Below, piece after piece: positions 7,815 through 16,104 of a DNA stretch of 38,749 nt. The notes under the pieces were generated by a model, which was not told where the DNA came from, did no database searches, and worked only from the letters and a program-made list of their open reading frames with translations. Origin of the DNA: Nocardiopsis listeri. GTDB taxonomy: Bacteria; Actinomycetota; Actinomycetes; Streptosporangiales; Streptosporangiaceae. Position numbers and translations under genes: made by a program. Where the stretch lies: assembly GCF_020741345.1 (NCBI RefSeq), contig NZ_DYZD01000300.1:1-38749 (forward strand). Reading direction: 5' to 3'. The stretch's first letter is position 1, and each line of letters opens with the position of its first letter.

Positions 7815-8618
7815 CTACTCCTGTTCGCCGAAGGGGTCGCCGGTCCTGCCCACCAGGTCCTTGACCGACCCGATCACCCGGGTGGGCCGGTACGGGAACT
7901 CCTCGGCGGTCTCCCGACCGGAGATGCCCGACAACACCAGCACGGTCTGCAGACCGGCCTCCAGGCCGCTGAGCACGTCGGTGTCCATCCGGTCGCCGAC
8001 CATGAGGGCGCTCTCCGAGTGCGCGCCGATCCGGCGCAGCGCCGAACGCATCATCAGCGGATTGGGCTTGCCCACGAAGTAGGGCCGGCGTCCGGTGGCC
8101 TTCTCGATGAGCGCCGCGACCGCGCCGGTGGCGGGCAGCGGCCCCTCCGCGCTGGGGCCGGTCTCGTCGGGGTTGGTGGCGATGAACCGGGCACCGTTGC
8201 GCACCAGACGGATCGCCCGCGTGATGGCCTCGAAGCTGTAGGTGCGGGTCTCCCCCAGCACCACGTAGTCGGGGTCGCGTTCGGTCATCACGTAGCCGAC
8301 GTTGTGCAGCGCGGTGGTCAGACCGGACTCACCCACGACGTAGGCCGAACCGCCGGGCCGCTGGGTCTGCAGGAACTGGGCGGTGGCGAGCGCCGAGGTC
8401 CAGATCGACTCCTCCGGGATGTCCAGCCCCGTGTTGAGCAGTCGAGCCCGCAGGTCGCGCGGGGTGTAGATGGAGTTGTTCGTCAACACCATGAACGGGG
8501 TCCCCTGCTCGCGCAGCTCGGCTATGAGCGTGTCGGCCCCGGGGATCAGGTGCTCCTCGCGTACGAGCACGCCGTCCATGTCGAAAAGGTAGTTCCACTC
8601 GTTGCTCACAGGCACCAT
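7815..8618 (-). CDS. HAD-superfamily IIA hydrolase, NagD-like phosphatase
   Basis: A 267-aa cytosolic phosphatase of the NagD / p-nitrophenylphosphatase group. Motif I is FDMDGVL (nucleophile Asp13, acid/base Asp15), motif II VLTNNS, motif III Lys within GKPNP, and motif IV GDRMDTD; all catalytic residues are present. The large C2-type cap between motifs II and III marks subclass IIA. Physiological substrates of this family are sugar or nucleotide monophosphates; the exact one is unknown. It is co-directional with the SCO1664 and DUF3090 genes 70 bases upstream and could be the last gene of that operon. Start ATG at 8618; a GTG at 8609 is an alternative. Confidence 0.88.
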   Translation of the reverse strand: MVPVSNEWNYLFDMDGVLVREEHLIPGADTLIAELREQGTPFMVLTNNSIYTPRDLRARLLNTGLDIPEESIWTSALATAQFLQTQRPGGSAYVVGESGLTTALHNVGYVMTERDPDYVVLGETRTYSFEAITRAIRLVRNGARFIATNPDETGPSAEGPLPATGAVAALIEKATGRRPYFVGKPNPLMMRSALRRIGAHSESALMVGDRMDTDVLSGLEAGLQTVLVLSGISGRETAEEFPYRPTRVIGSVKDLVGRTGDPFGEQE

Positions 8619-8688
8619 TGTGCCGGTGCCCGACTGTGGAACACCATTCCTACCCCCCGGTAACGAGCAATGAACGACTTGATGCTGC

Positions 8689-9465
8689 TCACACGGGCGG
8701 CCAGGGGACGGAGGGCCAATCGGGGGCCGGGTAGGGGTGGATGCGGTGATGGACGAGCAGATCCACCCTGGCGCGTACCGCGTAGGCCTCCGGACCGGTC
8801 AGGTGTCGGGCCAGTTCCATCGAGAGCGGATCCTCGGCGTCGTGCAGCCGGGCGCTCAACCGCGTCAGGGCCGCCAGGGCCTCATCGGTGAGGGGCCGTC
8901 CCTGCCACTGCCACAGCACGGTGCGCAGTTTGTAGTCCTCGGCGAAGGAGACCCCGTGGTCGCATCCGTACAGGTGTCCGCCGGGTCCGGGCAGCAGGTG
9001 GCCGATCTTGCGGTCGGAGTTGTTGATCACCGCGTCCAGCACAGCCATCCGACGCAGGCCCGGGTGGTCGGTGCGCCTGGACAGCTCGACCAGGTCGACG
9101 GTGGTGTCACCGTGCACCCACAACTGGACCATGCCCTCGCCGTAGGGGCCGTCACGGTGCACGGTCGGCGGCACCACGGACCAGCCCAACGCCTCGGAGA
9201 CCGCGTAGGCGGACACCTCGCGACCGGCCAGGGTGCCGTCGGGGAAGTCCCACAGGGGCCGCTCCCCCGCCACCGGCTTGTACACGCAGGCCGCCGAACG
9301 ATCACCGTCGGAGATCGTGCAGTACAGGGTGGTGTTGGAGGCCGCGGTCAGGCGGCCCCGCACCGTCAGGTCGCCCCTATGAAGCAGGTCGACGCCCTCG
9401 GCGGGGTCGATCCCGTCGAAGTCTGCGGAGGTCGGCCCGCCCTCGGTGGTGTCGTCGGCGTGCAC
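8689..9465 (-). CDS. SCO1664 family protein (PI3/4-kinase-like fold)
   Basis: A 258-aa member of the actinobacterial SCO1664 family. Conserved family segments are seen: [19 protein letters not shown] (nucleotide-binding lysine), [13 protein letters not shown], the catalytic-like [14 protein letters not shown] and [11 protein letters not shown], reminiscent of the HxxN and DxG loops of lipid or atypical kinases. The function is unknown; the family travels with DUF3090 and the MSMEG_4193 phosphatase near mycothiol or undecaprenyl genes. The GTG start at 9465 lies 3 bases after the DUF3090 stop and has no clear Shine-Dalgarno, so translation is probably coupled. Confidence 0.9.
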   Translation of the reverse strand: MHADDTTEGGPTSADFDGIDPAEGVDLLHRGDLTVRGRLTAASNTTLYCTISDGDRSAACVYKPVAGERPLWDFPDGTLAGREVSAYAVSEALGWSVVPPTVHRDGPYGEGMVQLWVHGDTTVDLVELSRRTDHPGLRRMAVLDAVINNSDRKIGHLLPGPGGHLYGCDHGVSFAEDYKLRTVLWQWQGRPLTDEALAALTRLSARLHDAEDPLSMELARHLTGPEAYAVRARVDLLVHHRIHPYPAPDWPSVPWPPV

Positions 9466-9468
9466 GGC

Positions 9469-10059
9469 TCAGACGAGTCGGTCCGGGCGGTAGCCGTTCT
9501 GGCGAGCGCAGATGTGACCGGCCGGGTCCAGGGGGCGACCGCACAGGGGGCAGTCGGGGCGCCCGGCGGAGACCACCTTCAGGGCGCGGCCCGCGAACGA
9601 GCGCGCCTCGCCGGGGGTGAGGTAGACGCGCAGAACGTCACGGTGGGCCGGGGCCTCCTCGGCGAAGACCTCCAGCTCCTCATCTTCTTCGTCCTCGTCC
9701 TCGACCAGTTCGTCGGGGCCGGACTCGTCGAGCTCCTGGGCCTCGATGATCACGCGGGCCGCCTCGGCGTCCCAGGCCAGGGCCAGGGTGCCCACACGGA
9801 AGTCCTGTTCGATGGGCTGTTCCAGGGGGCCGTCGTCCTCGGGGGCGGTCTCGTCACCGGGCGGGGCACCGAAACGGCGGTGCACCTCTTCCAGCAATTC
9901 CTCGATGCGGCCGGCCAGGGCCTCCACCTGAGCCTTCTCCAACACGACGCTGGTTATGCGACCCTCGCCCACCGCTTGGAGGAAGAAGGTGCGTTCCCCA
10001 GGCTGTCCCACGGTCCCCGCGATGAACCGTTCCGGTGGGTTGAACTGAAAGACGGGCAT
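9469..10059 (-). CDS. DUF3090 family protein
   Basis: A 196-aa protein of the DUF3090 (TIGR03847) family. It opens with the family hallmark MPVFQFNPPERFIAGTVGQPG and FFLQA, then a helical mid-section, a strongly acidic stretch (DELVEDEDEEDEELE), and a C-terminal zinc-ribbon-like CPLCGRPLD...HIC. Its function is not known. The ATG at 10059 is chosen because it starts the conserved block and has AAGG upstream. It is directly followed by SCO1664. In most actinobacteria the gene just upstream is the MSMEG_4193-type phosphatase; here that gene is 9 kb away (19150-19896), with an accessory cluster in between. Confidence 0.92.
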   Translation of the reverse strand: MPVFQFNPPERFIAGTVGQPGERTFFLQAVGEGRITSVVLEKAQVEALAGRIEELLEEVHRRFGAPPGDETAPEDDGPLEQPIEQDFRVGTLALAWDAEAARVIIEAQELDESGPDELVEDEDEEDEELEVFAEEAPAHRDVLRVYLTPGEARSFAGRALKVVSAGRPDCPLCGRPLDPAGHICARQNGYRPDRLV

Positions 10060-10110
10060 GGTTGCAACCTTACGGGATATCGGTGACACGGGACGATTCG
10101 CCCGCCCCGG

Positions 10111-11100
10111 TCAGGTGATGACCCGCTGGACCTCCAGCATGCGTTCCACCGTGCGGAACCCGAAGAGGTCGTTGACCGCACGCATCGGGGTGTTGGCGGG
10201 ATCCACCCAGGTACGGACCCACTTCGCCTCGGGAACGTCCCTGGAGAGCGCTTGGAGGTTGCGCCGCTTGAGCGCCACACCCAACCTGTTGCCCCGATGG
10301 GCGCGCATCACCAACGTGTCGTCCTGGTAGACCTCACCCTCTCCTTCCGTCGGGACCATCATCAGGCTGTACCCGGACCACTCCCCCGACCCGGCCCGCG
10401 CGACGGAGACGATGGTGGTGTACCCCTGGTCGGCACGGCGCAGGTCCTCCTTCCGGATCCGGTCGGCGTCCCACACCTGCGGTTCGGTGTCGAGCCCGCC
10501 CGTGGGCACGTCACGCTCCATCGCGGTGCGCATCCGCGCGTAGTCCTCCAGCAGTTCCTCCGGACAAGGACCCGTCCAGGTGAGCGTTCGGTGTTCACCG
10601 GTCACCTCGGGCAGGGCGGCCAACCGTTGCTCCGGGACGGGAAGGTCCAGCACCTGGTAGTCCTCCTCGTGCACGACGTCGAAGCCATGGGACCGGGCGA
10701 ACAGGGCACCCGGCCAAGCGTCCGGGTCGCACCCCCCGGGGACGTAGACCTCACCGGTCGCGGTGGTGCGCCCCTCCTCTTCCATGACCTTCGTGGCCAG
10801 TTCGAGCAGTCGTCCGCCCAGGCCCCTGCCCCGGTGTTCCGGGACCACCGAGACGTCCACCTCGGCCAGGTGCCGGTTCTCCAGGTCCGGAAGGTCGATG
10901 AGGAGGGTGCCCACGGTGCGTTCGTCCTCCACCGCGGCGTACAACCTGTGGTGCCGGTCCTCGCGCGGGGCGACCATCCCCTTGAGGTCGGGAAAGCCCA
11001 TAACGGCGGCCTCCGCGCGGCCGGCCGTCGCCCCCTCGACCAGGGCCGTGTGCCAGGCACGCAGGGCGGACTCGTCCGTGGCGTCGATCGGGTTGATCAT
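10111..11100 (-). CDS. Tandem GNAT-domain acetyltransferase
   Basis: A 329-aa protein with two GNAT folds, as in mycothiol synthase (MshD) and related double-GNAT enzymes. The N-terminal domain carries an acetyl-CoA loop RGRGLGGRLLELA (motif A). The C-terminal domain has AHRGNRLGVALKRRNLQAL and the typical N-x-x-M-x-x-V-N-x-x-x-G-F-R end (NTPMRAVNDLFGF). It is the last gene of the accessory operon, 33 bases after the MFS gene. It could acetylate the cluster product or a toxic intermediate (self-resistance or tailoring) (inference). The substrate is unknown. ATG at 11100. Confidence 0.85.
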   Translation of the reverse strand: MINPIDATDESALRAWHTALVEGATAGRAEAAVMGFPDLKGMVAPREDRHHRLYAAVEDERTVGTLLIDLPDLENRHLAEVDVSVVPEHRGRGLGGRLLELATKVMEEEGRTTATGEVYVPGGCDPDAWPGALFARSHGFDVVHEEDYQVLDLPVPEQRLAALPEVTGEHRTLTWTGPCPEELLEDYARMRTAMERDVPTGGLDTEPQVWDADRIRKEDLRRADQGYTTIVSVARAGSGEWSGYSLMMVPTEGEGEVYQDDTLVMRAHRGNRLGVALKRRNLQALSRDVPEAKWVRTWVDPANTPMRAVNDLFGFRTVERMLEVQRVIT

Positions 11101-11133
11101 CGCGGTGTACTCATTCCTTCGTGATCGGTCGGT

Positions 11134-12441
11134 TCAGGCGGGTTCGGAAGCCTTGCCGGCTCCCTCCGCGACGGGTTCACCGAAGCCGCGCAACCGCGCA
11201 GAGGTCATGGCCAGTAGCGCCGCGGCCACCCCCAGCAGGCCCGCGAAGACCAGGAAGAGGGCGGTGGCGCCGGTCTTTTCCTCACCCAGCAAGGTCACCA
11301 TGGTGTCCGCGCCGGTATCGGTGAACAGCGGTGTCAGTACGTAGTCCACGACCGGGCCGGCGATGAGCAGGCCCAGGGGCAGGGACGACTGCGCGAGGAG
11401 GCGACGGGCCCCGAAGACGCGGCCCTGTTGCCGCTCCGGCACGTGGGACTGCCAGATCGCCTGGTAGGCGGAGTTGACCGCAGGAAGCACGGCACCGGCC
11501 ACCAGGGAGGAGGCGATCCACAGCCACGGGGTCCAGGACAGACCCAGCAACAGGGGTCCGGCGACCGAACCGATCGCCATGCCGCCCAGCACGAGGGTCA
11601 TCCGTTGGAACCGGTCGCCCACCGCACTGACGACCAGGGCTCCCAGCACTCCGCCCGCGCCTCCGGCCGCCAGGACCACCCCCAGGAGAGCCTGGTCGTC
11701 CCCGCTGCGCAACATGATCAACGGGGTGGTCAGGGCGTAGGAGATCGCCCCGGAGAAGTTGAGCACGAAGAACAGCAGGAGTAGGAGCACCAGGGGCCGG
11801 CTGCGGAAGATGTAGGTGAACCCGAACAGCAGGTCCGCCCGGAACACCACCCACGAACGCCGCTGCTCTCCCTCGGCCACGGCCGGTCGAGGGGTGCGGA
11901 CCATCAGCAGGACCAGCGCGGCGAAGACGAAGGTCACCAGGTCCAGGAGCAGGATCATCGACAGGTCGGTCAGCGCCAGCAGGACACCCCCCAGGGCGGG
12001 GGCGAGGATCTCCGACCCGGGCGCGGCCAGACTGATCATTCCGTTGGCGCGAACCAGCCGTTCCTCCACCACCAGGAGTGGGACCAACGCCATGTAGGCC
12101 ACCAGGTGCAGGGACTCCATCACCCCTTCGAACACGGCGATGACGTACAGGTGCCAGATCTCCAGGTTCCCCGTGAGATAGAGCGTCAGAACGGTGGACG
12201 TGGTGATGGCGAGGGCGCCGTCACCGACCAGGACGGCCACCCGTGGCCCGATGCGGTCCACGAGTGCACCGGCGATCGGGGCCATGGCCAGGCCGGGGGC
12301 CAGGGAGAGCAGTGTGAGCATCGCGAACAGGGTCGCCGAACCGGATTCCGCCCACACCCACAGGGTGATGGCGAACCAGGCCGTGCCCGAGCCGATCGCC
12401 GACATGAGCTGGGTCGACCACACCAGGGAGAAACGTCGCAT
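11134..12441 (-). CDS. MFS efflux transporter
   Basis: A 435-aa major facilitator protein with about 12 hydrophobic segments, beginning FSLVWSTQLMSAIGSGTAWFAI. It carries the DRIGPR loop motif between helices 2 and 3 and a second DRFQR loop in the C-terminal half. It resembles the MacB/TetV-like drug-efflux branch (MFS_3). The start is 6 bases after the 2OG oxygenase stop and 33 bases precede the GNAT gene, so it belongs to the accessory operon and is the only exporter there. No peptidase-containing ABC transporter is present, so any leader removal must be done by another protein. Confidence 0.88.
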   Translation of the reverse strand: MRRFSLVWSTQLMSAIGSGTAWFAITLWVWAESGSATLFAMLTLLSLAPGLAMAPIAGALVDRIGPRVAVLVGDGALAITTSTVLTLYLTGNLEIWHLYVIAVFEGVMESLHLVAYMALVPLLVVEERLVRANGMISLAAPGSEILAPALGGVLLALTDLSMILLLDLVTFVFAALVLLMVRTPRPAVAEGEQRRSWVVFRADLLFGFTYIFRSRPLVLLLLLFFVLNFSGAISYALTTPLIMLRSGDDQALLGVVLAAGGAGGVLGALVVSAVGDRFQRMTLVLGGMAIGSVAGPLLLGLSWTPWLWIASSLVAGAVLPAVNSAYQAIWQSHVPERQQGRVFGARRLLAQSSLPLGLLIAGPVVDYVLTPLFTDTGADTMVTLLGEEKTGATALFLVFAGLLGVAAALLAMTSARLRGFGEPVAEGAGKASEPA

Positions 12442-12447
12442 ACCGCC

Positions 12448-13002
12448 CTAGACCGCCTCGCCGGAGAGGTCGTCGCCACGATGCGGCAACGGCGGGATCG
12501 TCACGAGGGTGTAGCGCTCCTCGCAGGCCACGGGATCGACCCAGTGCCAGGCCTGGGGGTCGTGCTCGACGAAGGTGCCGGCACGGTCGGGGACGAACAC
12601 CATGGTCTCGGGGTCGTGCTGGGCGTTGAGCCCATCCGTCCCCGAAGTGGTGAGCATGTACAGGCCCTGGCGCAGTGAGTCCCGGTGCGGCAGGACGTAG
12701 TCTCCCCGGTCGTACCTGTTGACCTGAACGTAGTAGTCCCTCTTCGGCGTCCCCTCGGGGGTGATGGCGGCGAAGATCGCCGCCCTGAGGTCCTCGGGCA
12801 TCCAGGCGGACTGGAGGACGTGATAGCGGTCGTCGTCCTCGTACTCGGAGTCCCGGTAGGGGTCGAAGGGGTCTGTTCCGGCCGGCCGGGGCGGGGCCGC
12901 GGGGTCGGGGTGATCGGCGAACAGGTGTCGGTAGCGGCGGGCGAGGGAGACGATCCCCGCGCAGTCGGCCACCACGTCCGGAACCACGGTCAACGGCCTC
13001 AT
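12448..13002 (-). CDS. 2-oxoglutarate/Fe(II)-dependent oxygenase-like protein
   Basis: A 184-aa compact double-stranded beta-helix protein. The facial triad is visible as His106-x-Asp108 (LPHRDS) and His153 (WHWVDPV), with Arg163 (ERYTLV) placed to bind 2-oxoglutarate. The preceding strand is YYVQVNRYDRGDYV. Such small oxygenases hydroxylate or desaturate amino acids or peptides. The ATG at 13002 overlaps the stop of the paralogous upstream gene (ATGA), so the two are probably made in equal amounts. Within the cluster it would oxidise the peptide or an amino-acid unit (inference). Confidence 0.8.
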   Translation of the reverse strand: MRPLTVVPDVVADCAGIVSLARRYRHLFADHPDPAAPPRPAGTDPFDPYRDSEYEDDDRYHVLQSAWMPEDLRAAIFAAITPEGTPKRDYYVQVNRYDRGDYVLPHRDSLRQGLYMLTTSGTDGLNAQHDPETMVFVPDRAGTFVEHDPQAWHWVDPVACEERYTLVTIPPLPHRGDDLSGEAV

Positions 13003-13466
13003 CGCACTCCCATCACAACGCTGTACCTGGGCGCACCTCGCACGGGACTCACCCACGCCCACGACCCCGGCGGCAGGAGCAGACCCGTGCCCACCCGATC
13101 CAGGACACGCTCGAAGCGCCCTCCGATCCAGGCGGTGACCCCGTCGACCTCGGAGTCGCTCAGGGGGAAGGTCAGCTCCCAGTCACCGGCCACGGTGTCG
13201 CCCACCCGACGGGGCAGGGTGAAATCGCCGACGTCGTGACGTTGCACCCGAACCGTCGCCGGGTCGGGTGTGCCGGGCAGTGACGAGGCGACGGCGACGA
13301 GGCGATCACGCAGACCCGGCTGGTCGACGGCCAGGTCGGTGTACCGGGACCGGGCCCCGGTGAGGTCCTGCGGTGCCGTGACCGGTAGACCTTCCAGCGC
13401 CGCTCTCACCTCCTGCGGCAGGGTGTGGGCGACGGGTACCTCCGTCGGCCCTTCGGTGAGGATCAT
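12999..13466 (-). CDS. Degenerate 2OG-oxygenase paralogue lacking iron ligands
   Basis: A 155-aa protein whose C-terminal half aligns by eye with its downstream neighbour: RVQRHDVGDFTLPRRV corresponds to QVNRYDRGDYVLPHRD, and WAWVSP...RYSVV to WHWVDP...RYTLV. In these positions the ligands are replaced: Arg86 for His106, Val88 for Asp108 and Ala137 for His153, while Arg147 is kept. It therefore cannot bind Fe(II) in the usual way. It may be a structural or substrate-binding partner of the active oxygenase (inference). ATG at 13466 with AAGGAG upstream; the stop overlaps the next start by four bases. Confidence 0.75.
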   Translation of the reverse strand: MILTEGPTEVPVAHTLPQEVRAALEGLPVTAPQDLTGARSRYTDLAVDQPGLRDRLVAVASSLPGTPDPATVRVQRHDVGDFTLPRRVGDTVAGDWELTFPLSDSEVDGVTAWIGGRFERVLDRVGTGLLLPPGSWAWVSPVRGAPRYSVVMGVR

Positions 13467-13477
13467 CGGTTTCTCCT

Positions 13478-14986
13478 TCACTCCAGATCGGTCAGGTCGA
13501 CGGGGACGGCGTCGGGGTCGGAACGGCGCAGGGAATCGATGTCGGGGTGGGCCGCCACCTCCATCAACAGCTCCACCACCGCCGCGCGCCCCCACCCGGC
13601 CCGTGCGCCCATCGCCACCTTGAACAGGCCCCGCCCTTCCTTGAGGGAGGGGATGATGCACTCGAAGCGGTGGGCGCGGAAACCGAAGCTCGACCCGTGC
13701 GAGAAGGGCAGTCCTCGACGACGCGCCTGGGAACGCAACACACCGAGCAACAGTCCGTGGTGCTCCAGCGTGTCCTCACGCAGGTGGCACACGACGAACG
13801 GAGCCTGCGCCCAAGGGGCGGCGGGGCCCTCGGCCAGCGAGGGATGGGCGATGCGGGTGAAGAGTCGTCCCGGCCCCGCCAGGTCGGCGAGCACTCGCGC
13901 GGTCAGCGCGTTGTTGCGCAGGACCGCGAGCGCGTGGTCACGGGCGGCCGCCCGATCCAGGACGAACGGGGCGCTGAGCACCGAGAGGGCTTCCAGGGAC
14001 AGACCGGATCCCACGACGGTGCGCATCTTGCGCAGGTACGTGGCCAGATCGGCGGCGGGGGGAAGTGCCGGATCGGACCGGCGTGCGTACAGGGAGGCCA
14101 CCCCCAGGTTGCCGAGTTCGAGCCCTCGCTGGTCGAGTTTGAGCCCGGAGCGGACCTCGACGACCAGGACGCCCGGGTCGCCGACGGCCTCCACGAACCG
14201 TTCCCTCGGCCACACCGGCGAGACGAGGGTGGAGTCCACCACGACCAGGCCGGGACGGCTCCCCCGCCGCCCCCGCCAGGCGCCCAGCAGCGCCGGCAGG
14301 TCGAGTGCGTCCAGTTCCCACTCGTAGCGCACGGGTTCGATGAACAGCACGTCCACCTCACCTGTGAGGAGACAGGACCGCAGTTCCTCTTGGGTGTCGG
14401 CGCGTCGACAGCGCAGGCCGTCGTCGGAGACCAGGTCGAAAAGGACTCCGGTCTCGTAGTAGGCACCCCACATCAGCAGGTTCAAAGGGCGGTCGGCGGT
14501 CTGCCGGATCAGACTCCGGTAGCACTGGAGGAGCCCGGCGATGGACGCCATACCGCTGGAGTACACGACGTGCGCCACCTCGTGGTGATCGAGCTCGGCG
14601 TCCTGGGCCGCGAGCCGTTCCTCCAGGGAGTGGCATTCGATGTTGCGTTCGTAGCTGTGCGTGGAGGGAGGCCCGAAGGGCAACGTCATCGGGGTTCCCA
14701 GGGGCGGTGACTTGTAGCGCGGATCCGTGAATCCGTGGGCGTGGCGGATCCACATCACCCGCAGGTCCGCCTCCGCCCGGTCCATCTCCGCCTCTGCCTC
14801 GGGTCCCTGCCGTCCGGTCAGGGAGGTGACCCGTTCACGCCACCCTCGGATCGACTCGGTCGGATTCCCCTCCGCGTCCGGGGGAAAGAGCGCGTCGGCC
14901 AGCCCGAGCAGGGCGGTGACGTCGTCGTGTGCGGTCATCGGGGCCGCGCCCGTGCGTCCCTCGGTCGCGTCCATGGTCCCGGTCAT
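13478..14986 (-). CDS. Fold-type I PLP-dependent enzyme (Cys/Met-metabolism-like)
   Basis: A 502-aa protein with the layout of the cystathionine-synthase/lyase group. After about 130 N-terminal residues comes a PLP-phosphate loop VVYSSGMASI (141-150), then a stacking aromatic segment (WGAYYET), an IEP strand, Asp251 in VVVDSTL to pair with the PLP nitrogen, and the Schiff-base Lys283 in RSGLKLDQ. A C-terminal small domain follows. Reactions in this family are beta/gamma eliminations or replacements; the actual substrate is unknown. The ATG at 14986 overlaps the upstream stop (ATGA), and the protein is longer than the 380-400 aa typical of the group. It is in the middle of the accessory operon. 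Confidence 0.75.
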   Translation of the reverse strand: MTGTMDATEGRTGAAPMTAHDDVTALLGLADALFPPDAEGNPTESIRGWRERVTSLTGRQGPEAEAEMDRAEADLRVMWIRHAHGFTDPRYKSPPLGTPMTLPFGPPSTHSYERNIECHSLEERLAAQDAELDHHEVAHVVYSSGMASIAGLLQCYRSLIRQTADRPLNLLMWGAYYETGVLFDLVSDDGLRCRRADTQEELRSCLLTGEVDVLFIEPVRYEWELDALDLPALLGAWRGRRGSRPGLVVVDSTLVSPVWPRERFVEAVGDPGVLVVEVRSGLKLDQRGLELGNLGVASLYARRSDPALPPAADLATYLRKMRTVVGSGLSLEALSVLSAPFVLDRAAARDHALAVLRNNALTARVLADLAGPGRLFTRIAHPSLAEGPAAPWAQAPFVVCHLREDTLEHHGLLLGVLRSQARRRGLPFSHGSSFGFRAHRFECIIPSLKEGRGLFKVAMGARAGWGRAAVVELLMEVAAHPDIDSLRRSDPDAVPVDLTDLE

Positions 14987-16104
14987 GTGTTCCGCCCTCC
15001 TTCGGCGCGCACGACCTCCTGATGCGGCGGGCCCCATCCGTGCAGGTCGCGCATCATGCTCGCGGTGTAGGCCCCGGACGCGTTGAACACCAGACGGTCC
15101 CCGGGCCGAGGGTCGGACAGCGACACCTCCTCGGCCAACACGTCGTTCTCGTAGCAGGTCACCCCACCGATCAGGTGGGGACGCCCCGGCCCGTCCCGTT
15201 CGGGCAGGCGCGCCACCACCCTCGGGCTCCCCCAGGTGAACAGGTTCCATCCGGAGGCGTCGGCCACGGCGTATCCACGGCCGTCGGGGAACCCATCGAC
15301 GGAGCGCAGGCGGACCACGAGGTAGCCGGCCAGCGCGGTCGTCAACATGCCGGGTTCCAGGAGCACGCGCACGGGAGCACCGGCGAGACGTTCGGCGACG
15401 CGCTTCCAGGCCCGCCGGGCCTGCTGCCGGTCGGTGTACAGCGTGGTCAGACCGCCGCCCAGGTTGAGTTCGCGCACTTGTGGGAAGGCGCGCAGGCAGG
15501 TGGTCAGGGCCGACGTCAGCAGGTCGGCCCGGTCGGGTGTCCCGATCTCGCCGCTGTGCACGTGCAGTCGTACGACGCGTGTGTCGGTCCCGGCCAGGAG
15601 CCGGTGGAGTTCGGGGTCGGCGGGATCGACACCGAACCTGCTCGCGCGGCGCCCGGAGGTCCGGTCCTGTTCGGCCATGGGCACGCGCAGACGCAGTCCG
15701 ATCTCCCGTGGCGAGGGTCGGGTCTGCAGGAGTGAGCGCAGCTGGTCGACGCCATCGACGTCGACCAAGGCCCCCTGCTCGGCCATGGCGGCGAGCCGGT
15801 CGCCGGTCAGTCCGGGCCCGGTGACGCTGATCGGGTCCATGCCGGCTTCCCGGGCCGCGCGGTACTCGGCGGGTGAGGCGACGTCCGCGCCCACGCCGAG
15901 GTCGGCCAGGTGGCGCAGCAACGGCGGGAAGCGGTTGGCCTTGAGGGCGAACAGCAGGACGCTCTTCGGGAACGGAGCGGTGTCCTCGCGCAGTTCCCGG
16001 ACCGTGGCCGTGACCGCGTCCAGGTCGTACAGGAGTGCGGGGGTGGTGACGGTCCGGGCGGACCGCAGGATCGCCTCGCCGGGTGTGGAGGAGCCCATCG
16101 TCAC
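14983..16104 (-). CDS. Alanine-racemase-fold PLP decarboxylase-like protein (DapDC/ODC type), copy 1
   Basis: A 373-aa fold-type III PLP protein. The N-terminal TIM barrel carries the Schiff-base Lys55 in FALKANRFP, followed by GVGADVASPAEY, SRFGVDP, HVHSGE, a glycine-rich LNLGGGL and EPG. The C-terminal beta domain holds GVTCYENDVL and GAYT. In ornithine and diaminopimelate decarboxylases the corresponding C-(D/E)SxD segment contributes Cys and Asp across the dimer interface. Here the Cys is kept and the context is changed to CYEND. The start is a GTG at 16104 overlapping the arginase-like stop (GTGA), or an ATG two codons in. A paralogue is encoded at 17345-18547. Confidence 0.82.
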   Translation of the reverse strand: MTMGSSTPGEAILRSARTVTTPALLYDLDAVTATVRELREDTAPFPKSVLLFALKANRFPPLLRHLADLGVGADVASPAEYRAAREAGMDPISVTGPGLTGDRLAAMAEQGALVDVDGVDQLRSLLQTRPSPREIGLRLRVPMAEQDRTSGRRASRFGVDPADPELHRLLAGTDTRVVRLHVHSGEIGTPDRADLLTSALTTCLRAFPQVRELNLGGGLTTLYTDRQQARRAWKRVAERLAGAPVRVLLEPGMLTTALAGYLVVRLRSVDGFPDGRGYAVADASGWNLFTWGSPRVVARLPERDGPGRPHLIGGVTCYENDVLAEEVSLSDPRPGDRLVFNASGAYTASMMRDLHGWGPPHQEVVRAEGGRNT

